From contig JAFEDT010000009.1 of NCBI GenBank assembly GCA_018241445.1, forward strand, positions 101,300 through 165,299: 64,000 bases of DNA, in the 5' to 3' direction. The DNA is from Pseudomonadota bacterium. GTDB taxonomy: Bacteria > Pseudomonadota > Gammaproteobacteria > Steroidobacterales > Steroidobacteraceae. Every line of letters begins with the position of its first letter. Within the stretch, counting starts at the first letter, position 1. This document shows positions 44,017-56,063 of the stretch, in pieces. The position numbers and the translations under genes are program-made. The notes under the pieces were generated by a model. The model did not search any database, was not told the origin of the DNA, and saw nothing but the letters and a program-made list of their open reading frames with translations.

Positions 44017-44451
44017 AGCCCTGCATCTCAGCGCCTGTTTCGCGGTCCCGCGCGGGTTGCCGCGGCCAGGTCGGTCCCCGGGCGAGAGAGTCGTTCGAAT
44101 CCAATCGGTAAAGTGCTTGCTTCAGCGTGGTTCAGGGGCAATCAGTGCCCAAGGGATTGATTTTTAAACGTTTATCTTGCTGTTGTAGTGCGGCGCGCGA
44201 CCGAAACACTGAAACAGTTGCTTGAGTGCCCCCGAGCCGACGCCTCACTGCTGCACTCTGTCGGTGCCGCCGGGATGCCGAACACGGCCCGGCCGACCTT
44301 CATCAAGTGCCCGCCTCCCATTCAGGCTTATGCGCCAGACTCGGCGAGCCATTGCAACTTGGGTAAGCCCGCCCGCTTGGCGGTACCCGACAACCTGGGG
44401 CCTGTTCGAATTCTTTCGGTTGTAAGCGGCCACCATGGGCGCTGTTGGTTA

Positions 44452-44465
44452 GTTCCACGTGGAAC
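44452..44465. promoter_or_regulatory. parS-like ParB-binding site 1
   Basis: GTTCCACGTGGAAC, a perfect 14-bp palindrome matching the core of bacterial parS (consensus TGTTTCACGTGAAACA, with the TTCCACGTGGAA version used in pseudomonads and xanthomonads). Confidence 0.85.
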
Positions 44466-44583
44466 ATGGATCAACCGGAATGGTTGGTCCGGCCGTTGCG
44501 GCTACAACGCCGACTTCGCCCGCAGGTCCGCTTCATGGGATGCATCTGCACGTTTCCCCATCGCCTCGGCCAGCACAGCCGTT

Positions 44584-44597
44584 GTTCCACGTGGAAC
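44584..44597. promoter_or_regulatory. parS-like ParB-binding site 2
   Basis: GTTCCACGTGGAAC again, preceded by T, as in the 16-base parS frame. Confidence 0.85.
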
Positions 44598-44693
44598 GCC
44601 CGCCGTCGCGCCGGAGACCCGATCTTCCATGCCAGGAAATCGTCCGCGAGTGCAGATTGCAATCCGGTCGATCCGACACGCGCCACGATTGAT

Positions 44694-44707
44694 GTTTCAC
44701 GTGGAAC
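44694..44707. promoter_or_regulatory. parS-like ParB-binding site 3
   Basis: GTTTCACGTGGAAC: one half matches the canonical TTTCAC arm and the other the GTGGAA arm. Confidence 0.8.
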
Positions 44708-45191
44708 CCCAATCCGAGGCAACAATTGCGCCGCCAGGCCGCCAAGCCGCTAGCCCGCCACGTCGCCAGAGTTGAGCAGCAATGCGTGGAGCACCCGGTC
44801 GCGCGGACAGTAGATCAGGCGGTTTGCCCGGGACTCTCTGCAACGGAGAACCCTACAGGCCGTGGCCCATCGGGGCCGCAAGTCCGGGTGGACACCAGCG
44901 ACCCCGAAGGCAGTCACCGGCAATCCTGCGCCGGACAGGCATCTCCGCGCCAACGCGATGGCAGACATCGCCACCATGCCCGCCGGACCCAGGCGGCCTA
45001 GCCAGGCAAACCGAGTTCCGCTCTGCCTGCCAGGCCACTGAAGAAACGGGCGGGCGCGCGCGCAGGTACCATCGCCACAGTTGAGAAGCCAGGGCGGGAC
45101 AGGTGCCAACCCCGCCAGAGGCTGTGACTGAACATCAGCGGGAGCGATACCATGCCTGCCACGGTTGCGGCATGGAGAGCGGTGTGGGCCC

Positions 45192-46253
45192 ATGAGCCTT
45201 GCGGATATCACCATTACTCAGCTTAGGTGCATCGCCAGCGCCGAACTCCGGGTGGGCCCCTCGCTTACGTTGATCTGGGGCGATAACGGCTCGGGCAAGA
45301 CCTCGCTGCTAGAGGGCATTTATCTGTTAGGCAGAGGTAGATCGTTCCGTTCCAGCAACAATAAGACCCTAATCGCGGCAGGACAGGATCATTTGAGAGT
45401 CAGTGGGCTCATCGAAGCCAATTCACTCTCCCAGTCACTCGTAGTGCGAGTGTCACTGGCGGACGGTGTGCAGGCCAGGGTGGGTGGAGGGCCCGCCGAC
45501 TCCCTGAGCGAGCTCGCGCGAATATTCCCGGTGCAAGTCATCGAACCGGGTATTCATCGATTGATAGAGGAAGGTGGACACCGCCGGCGACGATGGATTG
45601 ACTGGGCGACGTTTCACGTGGAACCTCGCTTCCTGGATACCTGGAGCCGCTACGGCCGCGCGCTGCGCCAGCGCAATGCTGCGTTGAGAGAGTCCCCACA
45701 GGAAGCTGCGAGCTGGGACGCACAGCTCACCAGCCTGGGCGAGTCCCTCTCTCTCGCCAGGGAGGCCTTTCTCGAGCGCCTCCAACCCTATTGGAAGGAG
45801 ACTGTCAGGACCCTGGCCGAACTTCCAGTCGAGCTACGCTTCCGGCGCGGCTGGCCGCAGGGGGAGAGCTTGGCGGCCGCGCTGGAGACCAATCGGTCGC
45901 GGGACCGGCTTCGCGGACAGACCCACGCGGGTCCGCACCGCGGCGACGTGGCGGTGCTGGTGGACGGCAGGCCAGCTCGCGAGATTCTGTCCCGCGGGCA
46001 GCAGAAGCTGGTGGCGATCGCCATGACCGTGGCGCAACTGCGCCTGCTCAGAGAGGTTTCCGGCCTCGCTCCGACCCTGCTGCTGGACGATCCGGGAGCC
46101 GAACTGGATGCCGGGCGGCTGCAGTGCTTCATCGCCTACGTCAAGGAGCTGCGATGTCAGCTCATCGCCACCTCGTTGACGGCGGAATCGCGGCTGTTCG
46201 GCACACCTGAGCGCACGTTCCGCGTGGTACAGGGCAGGGTGCAACCGCTATAA
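45192..46253 (+). CDS. recF: DNA replication and repair protein RecF
   Basis: 353 residues: Walker A GDNGSGKTSLLEGI near residue 34, signature-like ILSRGQQKLVAIAM and Walker B LLLDDPGAELD. It is an SMC-like ATPase that helps load RecA at gaps. ATG at 45192 gives the conserved start MSLADITITQLRCI. A parS-like site lies inside the gene at 45611. gyrB begins 27 bases after its stop. Confidence 0.94.
   Translation: MSLADITITQLRCIASAELRVGPSLTLIWGDNGSGKTSLLEGIYLLGRGRSFRSSNNKTLIAAGQDHLRVSGLIEANSLSQSLVVRVSLADGVQARVGGGPADSLSELARIFPVQVIEPGIHRLIEEGGHRRRRWIDWATFHVEPRFLDTWSRYGRALRQRNAALRESPQEAASWDAQLTSLGESLSLAREAFLERLQPYWKETVRTLAELPVELRFRRGWPQGESLAAALETNRSRDRLRGQTHAGPHRGDVAVLVDGRPAREILSRGQQKLVAIAMTVAQLRLLREVSGLAPTLLLDDPGAELDAGRLQCFIAYVKELRCQLIATSLTAESRLFGTPERTFRVVQGRVQPL
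45611..45624. promoter_or_regulatory. parS-like ParB-binding site 4, inside recF
   Basis: GTTTCACGTGGAAC within recF, encoding part of TFHVEP. Same sequence as site 3, 0.9 kb away. Confidence 0.75.
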
Positions 46254-46256
46254 TGA

Positions 46257-48701
<2,445 letters not shown>

Positions 48702-48711
48702 GCGCAAGCCC

Positions 48712-48746
48712 GGCGGATCCGCCGGATGGCCGCGGGCCAATCCGGC
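48712..48746. repeat. Intergenic palindrome after gyrB (family member f)
   Basis: GGCGGATCCGCC (48712-48723) overlaps a longer stem: GCCGGATGGCC (48721-48731) pairs with GGCCAATCCGGC (48735-48746) with one bulged base. It closely resembles the element at 25849, with paired differences in the centre. The annotated start codon of the following gene lies inside it. Confidence 0.65.
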
Positions 48747-49625
48747 CAATGGATCAAGGGAGGTCCTGTCAGCTCCGTAGAGCACCCCTGGCCGACACGC
48801 CTGCTACGCACCGTGCAGTTCGGGGTGGCGCGCCTGCGCAGCCGTGACGGATACGTTGAAGCCGTCGCGCGCCCCTTCGACCTGCGTTTCCGCGGCCCGT
48901 CCGCGGATGTCATCACGCGCCACATCTACCGCCGCGGCGTGCACGAGCCGGCGCTGACGCGCTATCTCATCGACCGGGTCCGCATCGGCCCGCAGCAGGT
49001 GGCGCTGGATGTCGGCGCCAACCTCGGCTGGTACAGCGTGCTGCTGGGGCGGCTCAGCGATCCGGGTGCGCGGGTGTTCGCCTTCGAGCCCGATCCGGGC
49101 AGCTTCGAGCTGTTGCAACACAATCTGGCGGCCAACAAACTGGCGGCCAGCCACCTGTCAGGCAACGGCGCGAGCGCGGTATCGGCGTTCAATGTTGCCC
49201 TCGGCGAGACAACCGGGACGCTGGCCCTGCACCGCTACAAGGCCAGCAACAACGGCCGGCATACACTGCTGGATGGCGGCTCCAGCGGCGGCACGGTGCC
49301 CGTGCCGGTGACCACCCTGCGGGCCTTCTGGGAAGCGCAACAGCTCGGTGAGCGGTCCATCCGGCTGATGAAGGTGGACGTCGAGGGCTTCGAGTATTTC
49401 GTGCTGCGAGGCGCAGGCGTGCTGCTGCGGCGCTGCGAGGCGCTGGTGCTGGAGTACTCCCCCGACAGCCTGCCGCTGACCGGCCTCACGCCGCAGGCCC
49501 TGCCGCAACTGTTGCGCGAGGCGGGTTTGAGGCCGCACGTTTTCACGGATGCGGGTCCGGTGCCGGCGGACTTCGCGCAGATCGCGGCATCCCCCAGGCA
49601 GCTCGATCTGCTGCTGCTGAGGTAG
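48726..49625 (+). CDS. FkbM-family methyltransferase
   Basis: About 299 residues. SAM-binding ALDVGANLGWYSVLLGRL, VFAFEPDPGSFELLQHNLA, RLMKVDVEGFEYFVLRGA and LVLEYSP are the motifs of FkbM O-methyltransferases, which act on polysaccharide or secondary-metabolite sugars; the substrate here is unknown. The start is uncertain. ATG 48726 lies inside a palindromic repeat, while a strong AAGGGAGGT ribosome-binding sequence (48756-48764) is followed by GTC rather than a start codon. Convergent with plsC. Confidence 0.85.
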   Translation: MAAGQSGQWIKGGPVSSVEHPWPTRLLRTVQFGVARLRSRDGYVEAVARPFDLRFRGPSADVITRHIYRRGVHEPALTRYLIDRVRIGPQQVALDVGANLGWYSVLLGRLSDPGARVFAFEPDPGSFELLQHNLAANKLAASHLSGNGASAVSAFNVALGETTGTLALHRYKASNNGRHTLLDGGSSGGTVPVPVTTLRAFWEAQQLGERSIRLMKVDVEGFEYFVLRGAGVLLRRCEALVLEYSPDSLPLTGLTPQALPQLLREAGLRPHVFTDAGPVPADFAQIAASPRQLDLLLLR

Positions 49626-49644
49626 CCCGCGAACGAATCGGGTC

Positions 49645-49684
49645 TCAGTGACCGCCGGGGTCAGTGACCGCCGGGGTCAGTGAC
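49645..49684. repeat. 16-bp tandem repeat, 2.5 copies, at the 3' end of plsC
   Basis: TCAGTGACCGCCGGGG occurs at 49645-49660 and 49661-49676, followed by TCAGTGAC at 49677-49684. The unit is not a multiple of 3, so each copy is read in a different frame of the leftward gene, and the stop codon falls in the last copy. Confidence 0.85.
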
Positions 49685-50397
49685 TTTACGGTCGACTCCA
49701 TCCAGGCCTGCACCTGATCGTTGACCTGCCGTGCCTCGCGTCCGGCCGGGTTCACGGGCGGGCCGATGACGACCCGCACCATCCCCGGCTTTTTCAGCAG
49801 CCCCCGCCGCGGCCAGAAGTGGCCGGCGTTATGGGCTACGGGCACGATCAGGCAGCCCGCCTCCTGCGCCAGCAGGGCGCCGCTGACGCCATAACGACGC
49901 GTCTCGCCCACCGGCATGCGTGTCCCTTCCGGGAAGATCACCGCCCAGTCGCCCTCGGCCAGCCGGTCCTTGCCCTGCGCGATCACCTGCGACACGGCCG
50001 AGTGCCCGGCGCGCCGGTCGATCGCGATGGCGTGCAGCTGCCGCAGGCACAGGCCGACCACGGGCAACCACAACAGCTCCCGCTTGAGTACCCACACCTG
50101 GCGGGGGATGACGACCATCATCGCCATGGTTTCCCAGCTGGAGGAGTGCTTCCACAGCGTGACGTGGCAGCCCGCCGGCAGGGGCTCTCCCTCGATGCGG
50201 TAGTCGAGACCGCAACTCCACTTCAACACCCACAGCACGCTCGCCGCGTAGGCGCGCGCCAGGGCGAAGCGGCGCGGGAACGGCAGGAACAGGCAGATCA
50301 GTGCGAAGGGGATCGCGTACAGGAAGGTCCACAGGAACAGGAATCCCGTGAAGAACACCGAACCGACCCACTGCACCACCCCCGGGCGCACGCTCAA
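49645..50397 (-). CDS. plsC: 1-acyl-sn-glycerol-3-phosphate acyltransferase
   Basis: 250 residues with one or two N-terminal helices (VFFTGFLFLWTFLYAIPFALI) and the PlsC motifs KHSSSWET (HX4E variant of HX4D), VLKRELLWLPVVG, FPEGTRMP and IVPVAHNAG. It makes phosphatidic acid from lysophosphatidic acid at the inner membrane. The last residues come from a 16-bp tandem duplication. It overlaps glyS by ATGA. Confidence 0.9.
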   Translation of the reverse strand: MSVRPGVVQWVGSVFFTGFLFLWTFLYAIPFALICLFLPFPRRFALARAYAASVLWVLKWSCGLDYRIEGEPLPAGCHVTLWKHSSSWETMAMMVVIPRQVWVLKRELLWLPVVGLCLRQLHAIAIDRRAGHSAVSQVIAQGKDRLAEGDWAVIFPEGTRMPVGETRRYGVSGALLAQEAGCLIVPVAHNAGHFWPRRGLLKKPGMVRVVIGPPVNPAGREARQVNDQVQAWMESTVKSLTPAVTDPGGH

Positions 50398-52607
50398 CCC
50401 GGCAGGCGCGACAGGTCGGCGATGGCCGCGAACAGCGCCTGCAGCCGGGCCAGCAGGGCGAGGCGGTTGCCGCGCAGCCGCGGGTCTTCGGCCATCACCA
50501 TCACGTCGGTGAAGAAGGTGTCGACGGCCGGCCGCAACTGCGCGAGCTGGCCGAGCGCCGCGGCGTATTCGTGGCGCGCGGTGGCCGCGGACACCGAGTC
50601 ACGCAGGGCACGCACGGCATCGAACAGGCGGATCTCCGCCGTTTCGCGCAGCAGTCCCACCTCCACTTCAGCGGGCGCAGCAGTGTCCACCTTGCGCAGG
50701 ATGTTGGCGATGCGCTTGTTGGCGGCTATCAGCGTCGCAGCCTCGGGCAGCCCGAGGAAGGTCTGCAGCGCCCTCAGGCGCCGCTGGAAGTCCTGCGGCG
50801 AGGCCGGCCGTGTCGCCAGCACCGCCTCGAACATCTCCACCGTCAGCGCCGGGGTCTCGCCCGCCGCCGCGGCCGGACTCTCCAGGTTGTAGGCGCGCAG
50901 GCGCTCGTACAGGAAGTCGTAGATTTCCGCGACGAGCTCTGCGGCCGGGCGCACCACGGCCGCGGACCGCGGTGTGCGGGCGGGTTGCGCGGCCGCGCGG
51001 TCCGTCCCGATCGCCGCCGGCATTGCGGCCGTCTTTGCGATATCGGCCTGCACCAGTTCCACCGCTTGCCCGATGGCCTGCGTCAGGTCCAGGTCCGCGC
51101 CCAGGTCCTTCTCGATGAGGATGCGCTGCACCCCCAGCGCCGCGCGCCGCAGGCCGAAGGGATCCTTGTTGCCGGTCGGCTTCTCGCCGATGACGAAAAT
51201 ACCCGCCAGGGTATCCAGGCGGTCGGCCACGGCGAGTACCGCTCCCGCCACGGTTGCGGGCAGCGTGTCTGCGGCGCTGCGCGGCAGGTAGTGTTCGCGG
51301 ATGGCGTCCGCCACGGCGGCCGCTTCGCCGTCGGCGCGGGCGTAGTGGCTGCCCATGATGCCCTGCAGCTCAGGGAACTCCCCGACCATGGCGGTCAGCA
51401 GGTCGCACTTGCAGAGTGTTGCTGCGCGCGCCACTTGCGCGTCGAGCCCTTCGCCGGCGGCGGAACCCAGGGCGGCGGCTATCCAGCGCGCCAGGGTCAC
51501 TACGCGGCGGGTCTTGTCGCCCAGCGAGCCGAGCTTCGCCTGGAAAGTGACCGCGTCCAGGCCGCCGACCCGCGCGGCGAGCGGCACGCGCCGGTCCTGG
51601 TCCCAGAAGAACGCCGCATCCGCGAGCCGCGGGCGCACCACGCGCTCGTTGCCGGCGCGCACCTTGTCAGGTTCGCGGCTCTCGATGTTGCTGACGGCGA
51701 TGAAGCAGGCCTTGAGCCGGCCCTGCCCGTCCTCGACCGCGAAGTAGCGCTGGTGATCCTGCAGGGTGGAGATCAGGACCTCGCGCGGCAGGGCCAGGAA
51801 TCGTTCCTCGAAGCGCCCCACCAGGGCCACCGGCCACTCCGTCAGTGCGGCCACCTCGTCCAGCAGCGCCTCGCCGATGAGCGCGCGGCCGCCGGCCGCT
51901 ATGGCGGCCGCGGTGACCTGCTCGCGTATGCGCTCGCGTCGCTGGGCAAAGTCGGCCAGCACGTAACCGCGCAGCAGGGTGCGCTCGTAAGCCGCGGGAC
52001 TGGTCAGCGTCAGCGGCCGTGGTGCCATGAAGCGGTGCCCGCGCGTGATCTTTCCCGAGGGCGTCTCGAGCAGCGTTGCCGGCACCACCTCGCGACCGAG
52101 CAGCATCACGATCCAGTGTACCGGGCGCACGAACTGCGCCTCGCCCGCGCCCCAGCGCATGCGGCGCGGGATGGGCAGCGCGTCGAGTGCCGCCTGCACG
52201 ATCTGCGGCAGCAGGCTGGCGGCGGTCTCGCCGGGCCGGGTTCCGACAAAGAAGAGGAAACGGCCCTTGCCCTCCTCGAGCTGCTGCAGCGTCTCGAGCG
52301 TTGCGCCGCAACTGGCGGCGAATGCCAGCGCGGCGCGGGTCGGCTGGCCCTGTGAGTCGAAGGCGGCTGCAACCGGCGGTCCCTTGCGGCGGATCTGCTG
52401 CTGCGGCTGCTGCAGCAGCAGGCGCCTCACCCGCACGGCGAGCCGTCGCGGCGTGGCGAATGCCAACACCGGCCCGTGCGTCAGGGCAGTTTTCTGCAGT
52501 CCCGCCGTCACGCCCGCGGCGAGGGCCTGCTGCAGGGACAGCAGCGCCTTCGGCGGCAGCTCCTCGGTGCCGATCTCGACCAGGAAGTCCGAGTGTTTCG
52601 CACTCAT
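50394..52607 (-). CDS. glyS: Glycyl-tRNA synthetase beta subunit
   Basis: 737 residues starting [20 protein letters not shown], the classic GlyS opening, with an HD-like domain ([50 protein letters not shown]) and a C-terminal anticodon-binding domain. It works with GlyQ as an alpha2beta2 enzyme. An Ala/Pro/Arg-rich stretch (about residues 528-552) looks like a lineage-specific insertion. The start overlaps the glyQ stop by ATGA. Confidence 0.96.
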   Translation of the reverse strand: MSAKHSDFLVEIGTEELPPKALLSLQQALAAGVTAGLQKTALTHGPVLAFATPRRLAVRVRRLLLQQPQQQIRRKGPPVAAAFDSQGQPTRAALAFAASCGATLETLQQLEEGKGRFLFFVGTRPGETAASLLPQIVQAALDALPIPRRMRWGAGEAQFVRPVHWIVMLLGREVVPATLLETPSGKITRGHRFMAPRPLTLTSPAAYERTLLRGYVLADFAQRRERIREQVTAAAIAAGGRALIGEALLDEVAALTEWPVALVGRFEERFLALPREVLISTLQDHQRYFAVEDGQGRLKACFIAVSNIESREPDKVRAGNERVVRPRLADAAFFWDQDRRVPLAARVGGLDAVTFQAKLGSLGDKTRRVVTLARWIAAALGSAAGEGLDAQVARAATLCKCDLLTAMVGEFPELQGIMGSHYARADGEAAAVADAIREHYLPRSAADTLPATVAGAVLAVADRLDTLAGIFVIGEKPTGNKDPFGLRRAALGVQRILIEKDLGADLDLTQAIGQAVELVQADIAKTAAMPAAIGTDRAAAQPARTPRSAAVVRPAAELVAEIYDFLYERLRAYNLESPAAAAGETPALTVEMFEAVLATRPASPQDFQRRLRALQTFLGLPEAATLIAANKRIANILRKVDTAAPAEVEVGLLRETAEIRLFDAVRALRDSVSAATARHEYAAALGQLAQLRPAVDTFFTDVMVMAEDPRLRGNRLALLARLQALFAAIADLSRLPG

Positions 52608-53584
52608 GTGGACCCTCCCGGGCGAGGCAGGTCGGGCGTCGACCCGCTGACTGGCGCCGGGTCCGCCGCGCCCGTGGCCGTCGCGCTCTTCAACAACGGG
52701 AAGCCCAGCGCCTCGCGGCTGTTGTAATAGGCGCGCGCGACCGCGCTCGCCAGCGCGCGCACCCGCAGGATGTAGCGCTGGCGCTCGGTGACGGAGATGG
52801 CGCGCCGTGCGTCCAGCAGGTTGAAGGTGTGCGAGGCCTTCAACACCTGTTCGTAGGCGGGCAGCGGCAGGGGCACCGCCAGCAGCGCCTTGCACACGCG
52901 CTCGTGGTCCTCGAACGCCCGCAACAGCGTCGGCACGTCGGCGTGTTCGAAGTTGTAGGCCGACTGCTCCACCTCGTTCTGGTGGAACACGTCGCCATAG
53001 GTGATGCGGCCCTGCGGTCCCTCGCTCCACAACAGGTCGAAGATGCTCTCCACGCCCTGCAGGTACATGGCAAGGCGCTCCAGTCCGTAGGTGATCTCGC
53101 CGGTGACCGGGCGGCAATCCAGGCCGCCCGCCTGCTGGAAGTAGGTGAACTGGGTGACCTCCATGCCATTGAGCCACACCTCCCAGCCCAGGCCCCAGGC
53201 CCCGAGCGTGGGCGACTCCCAGTTGTCCTCCACGAAGCGGATGTCATGGACACGCGGGTCGATGCCCACGGCCTGCAGGCTTCCCAGGTACAGATCCAGG
53301 ATCTGCAGCGGCGAGGGTTTGAACACCACCTGGTACTGGTAGTAATGCTGCGCGCGGAAGGGGTTGTCGCCGTAGCGGCCGTCAGTGGGCCGCCGCGAGG
53401 GCTGCACGTAGGCGGCGCGCCACGGTTCCGGCCCCAGGGAGCGCAGGAAAGTGGCCGTGTGGAAGGTGCCGGCGCCGACTTCCATGTCGTAGGGCTGCAG
53501 GATCACGCAGCCCTGCGCGGCCCAGTAGCGTTGCAGCGCGAAGATCAGGTCCTGGAAGGTGCGCGGCGTCTCGCCGATTTTCAT
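52604..53584 (-). CDS. glyQ: Glycyl-tRNA synthetase alpha subunit
   Basis: 326 residues: [60 protein letters not shown] and [20 protein letters not shown] are invariant GlyQ segments forming the class II catalytic core. A ~25-residue Ala/Gly/Pro tail is variable. First gene of the glyQ-glyS-plsC operon, divergent from glnA. Confidence 0.97.
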   Translation of the reverse strand: MKIGETPRTFQDLIFALQRYWAAQGCVILQPYDMEVGAGTFHTATFLRSLGPEPWRAAYVQPSRRPTDGRYGDNPFRAQHYYQYQVVFKPSPLQILDLYLGSLQAVGIDPRVHDIRFVEDNWESPTLGAWGLGWEVWLNGMEVTQFTYFQQAGGLDCRPVTGEITYGLERLAMYLQGVESIFDLLWSEGPQGRITYGDVFHQNEVEQSAYNFEHADVPTLLRAFEDHERVCKALLAVPLPLPAYEQVLKASHTFNLLDARRAISVTERQRYILRVRALASAVARAYYNSREALGFPLLKSATATGAADPAPVSGSTPDLPRPGGST

Positions 53585-53707
53585 GGCTTGCGGAAATCCC
53601 CAGAAGGCGAAGGCGCGAAGGAAAGCGCGCGAGTATACGGCGAGGCCCGTGCCGCGGGTGCTGGCTGCCCGGCGCAGCAGGGCCGGCGCAGTACCGTCTC
53701 ATGTGAC

Positions 53708-53753
53708 GCACCAAAATAGTGCGTGCTGAGGCACTTTGCTCTATCATGGTGCA
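53708..53753. promoter_or_regulatory. Two predicted NtrC-binding sites upstream of glnA
   Basis: GCACCAAAATAGTGC (53708-53722) and TGCTCTATCATGGTGCA (53737-53753) match the NtrC consensus TGCACCN4TGGTGCA with a few mismatches. They lie about 110 and 85 bases upstream of the start predicted from the -24/-12 promoter, the usual enhancer distance. NtrC itself is encoded at 57152. Confidence 0.7.
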
Positions 53754-53803
53754 CAAAGTCAGCAAGACTCGACCTAACTGCATGATTTCGGGGCAGCCTC
53801 CCT

Positions 53804-53820
53804 CTGGCACGACACCTGCA
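53804..53820 (+). promoter_or_regulatory. Sigma-54 promoter of glnA
   Basis: CTGGCACGACACCTGCA has the invariant GG (53806-53807) and GC (53818-53819) separated by exactly 10 bases, fitting TGGCAC-N5-TTGCA. Transcription would start near 53831, giving a leader of about 90 bases before the glnA ATG. Confidence 0.8.
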
Positions 53821-53922
53821 TTATCGAGAACAGCTACGCCATTCCTGGTGCGCCGCAGTGCGCGCCAGGGAGAACCCGCCTGTGGTGCGGGGGCGGCACC
53901 GTAACCCTTTTCCGGAGGCGAC

Positions 53923-55332
53923 ATGACACCGAAAGACGTACTGAAACTGATCCAGGAGAAACAGGTGAAGTTCGCGGACCTGCGCTTCACCGACACCCGC
54001 GGCAAGGAACAGCACGTCACGATACCGGCGCGGGTGGTCGACGAGGACCTGTTCCGCGACGGCAAGATGTTCGACGGCTCGTCCATCGCCGGCTGGAAGG
54101 GCATCAACGAGTCGGACATGATCCTGATGCCCGAAGCCAACACCGCGGTGCTCGATCCCTTCTTCGAGGAGACCACGGTCAACATCCGCTGCGATGTGAT
54201 CGAGCCCGCCACCATGCAGGGCTACGAGCGTGACCCGCGCTCCCTCGGCAAGCGCGCCGAGGCGTACCTCAAGTCCACCGGCATCGCCGACGGCGCGCTG
54301 TTCGGTCCGGAGAACGAGTTCTTCATTTTCGACAGCGTGCGCTACTCCAACGAGATGCACGGTTCCTGCTACAAGATCGACTCGGTGCAGGGCGCGTGGA
54401 ACTCCTCCACCGAATACCAGGACGGCAACAAGGGCCACCGCCCCGGCATCAAGGGCGGCTACTTTCCGGTGCCGCCGGTGGACGCGTTCCAGGACATCCG
54501 CTCGGCCATGTGCCTCGCCTGCGAGGAGCTCGGCCTGGTGGTCGAAGTGCATCATCACGAGGTCGCCACCGGCGGCCAGTCGGAAATCGGCATCGGCGCC
54601 GGCGGCCTGGTGAAGAAGGCCGACGAGGTGCAGCTGTTGAAGTACGCGGTGCACAACGTCGCGCACGGCTACGGCAAGACCGCGACCTTCATGCCCAAGC
54701 CGCTGGTCGGTGACAACGGCAGCGGCATGCACGTGCACCAGTCGCTGCAGAAGGACGGCAAGGCGCTGTTCTCCGGCGACAAGTACGGCGGGCTTTCGGA
54801 CCTGGCGCTGTATTACATCGGCGGCATCATCAAGCACGCCAAGGCGCTCAACGCCTTCACCAACCCCGGCACCAACAGCTACAAGCGCCTGGTGCCCGGC
54901 TTCGAGGCGCCGGTCATGCTGGCGTACTCGGCGCGCAACCGTTCCGCCTCGATCCGCATTCCGTGGGTGTCCAACCCCAAGGCACGCCGCATCGAGGTGC
55001 GCTTCCCGGATTCGTGCGCCAACCCGTACTTCGCCTTCGCCGCCATGATGCTGGCGGGCCTCGACGGCATCCAGAACAAGATCCATCCGGGCGACCCGGC
55101 CGACAAGGACCTTTACGACCTGGAGCCGGAGGAGGCGAAGCACATCCCGACCGTGTGCCACTCACTCGACATGGCGCTGGAGCACCTGGACAAGGATCGC
55201 GAGTTCCTGACCCGCGGCGGGGTGTTCACCAACGACGTACTGGATGCTTACCTGGCCCTCAAGTACCAGGAAGTGACGCGCTTCCGCATGTCGACGCACC
55301 CGGTCGAGCTGGAGATGTACTACAGCTGCTGA
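53923..55332 (+). CDS. glnA: Glutamine synthetase, type I
   Basis: 469 residues, the enterobacterial length. [68 protein letters not shown] and FVPG-like [11 protein letters not shown] are present. The adenylylation region [13 protein letters not shown] carries the Tyr near residue 397, so GlnE control is likely. It makes glutamine from glutamate, ammonia and ATP. Preceded by a GGAGG site; terminated by a hairpin at 55368. Confidence 0.97.
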   Translation: MTPKDVLKLIQEKQVKFADLRFTDTRGKEQHVTIPARVVDEDLFRDGKMFDGSSIAGWKGINESDMILMPEANTAVLDPFFEETTVNIRCDVIEPATMQGYERDPRSLGKRAEAYLKSTGIADGALFGPENEFFIFDSVRYSNEMHGSCYKIDSVQGAWNSSTEYQDGNKGHRPGIKGGYFPVPPVDAFQDIRSAMCLACEELGLVVEVHHHEVATGGQSEIGIGAGGLVKKADEVQLLKYAVHNVAHGYGKTATFMPKPLVGDNGSGMHVHQSLQKDGKALFSGDKYGGLSDLALYYIGGIIKHAKALNAFTNPGTNSYKRLVPGFEAPVMLAYSARNRSASIRIPWVSNPKARRIEVRFPDSCANPYFAFAAMMLAGLDGIQNKIHPGDPADKDLYDLEPEEAKHIPTVCHSLDMALEHLDKDREFLTRGGVFTNDVLDAYLALKYQEVTRFRMSTHPVELEMYYSC

Positions 55333-55367
55333 GTGCGCATGCCACGACGGGCCACGACGACATCCCC

Positions 55368-55406
55368 ACGGGCGGTAGCGGCGCACAGTCCGCGCCGCCC
55401 GTTTTT
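55368..55406 (+). terminator. Intrinsic terminator after glnA
   Basis: ACGGGCGG (55368-55375) pairs with CCGCCCGT (55395-55402), with further pairing inside, followed by TTTT. It separates glnA transcription from the downstream DUF4124 and glnLG genes. Confidence 0.8.
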
Positions 55407-55438
55407 GTCGCGGCTGTGGCTTGGGTCTATGCTAAGGC

Positions 55439-56011
55439 ATGGCGCGCATACTGACGTTTACCTTAATCCTGCTGGCCGCGGTGCCGCTGGCGGTGGCGGC
55501 GACCGTCTACAAGTGGACCGACGAGAACGGCGTGGTCCACTACAGCGACCAGCCGCACCCCAACGCGCAGAAGCTGCACATCGAGGGGGCGCAGACCTAC
55601 AAGGCCGGGACCATCCCGGTGACGTCCGACTCCGGTGTCGCCGCCCCGGCCGCGCCGGGCCCCGCCTACCAGGGCTGCAACATCATTCAGCCGGCGGACG
55701 ACGAGACGCTCTCCAACATCGACGCGCTCAACATCACGGTGCGGACCGACCCGGTGCTGCGCGCCGGCGACCAGGTGTTCCTGAGCATGGACGGCCAGGC
55801 GCTCAACGGCGGTGCGCCCACGGGCACGTCGTTCAGCATTTCGCCGGTGGATCGCGGTACGCACACCCTGCAGGTGCTGGTGCGCGGCAGCGACGGCAGC
55901 CTGCTGTGCCAGGGACCGTCGGTGACGGTGCACGTTCACCAGGTGTCGGTGAACAATCCCGCCAATCCCCAGCACCAGGCGCCCCCGCCGCCGCAACCGC
56001 GCAGCCGCTAG
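55439..56011 (+). CDS. DUF4124-domain periplasmic protein
   Basis: 190 residues with a signal peptide (ILTFTLILLAAVPLAVAA), then the DUF4124 motif TVYKWTDENGVVHYSDQPHP, an Ig-like C-terminal part (VRAGDQVFLSMDGQALNGG-type strands, THTLQVLVRG) and a Pro/Gln tail. This gene is regularly found next to glnLG in gammaproteobacteria. Role unknown. A TATGCT -10 just upstream suggests its own promoter. Confidence 0.88.
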   Translation: MARILTFTLILLAAVPLAVAATVYKWTDENGVVHYSDQPHPNAQKLHIEGAQTYKAGTIPVTSDSGVAAPAAPGPAYQGCNIIQPADDETLSNIDALNITVRTDPVLRAGDQVFLSMDGQALNGGAPTGTSFSISPVDRGTHTLQVLVRGSDGSLLCQGPSVTVHVHQVSVNNPANPQHQAPPPPQPRSR

Positions 56012-56063
56012 GCCGCTTCCTGCCGACAGGCGCCGCAGCCCCTGCACCTGAGCGGGGGCGGTC

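Larger units (their letters stand above)
44017..45191. other. 1.2-kb gene-free region between dnaN and recF carrying parS-like sites
   Basis: In most relatives dnaN and recF are nearly adjacent. Here 1,175 bases separate them. The open frames present are short, overlap each other on both strands and show no recognisable protein. The supported content is three parS-like palindromes (44452, 44584, 44694). A local A+T-rich patch (about 44158-44180) is also present. I see no tRNA or small RNA that I can support. Confidence 0.6.

Noticed and set aside
44188..45214. Several ORFs of 60-195 codons in the dnaN-recF gap as possible genes
   Set aside because: They overlap on both strands, show no family motifs and contain the parS palindromes. 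Treated as non-coding.
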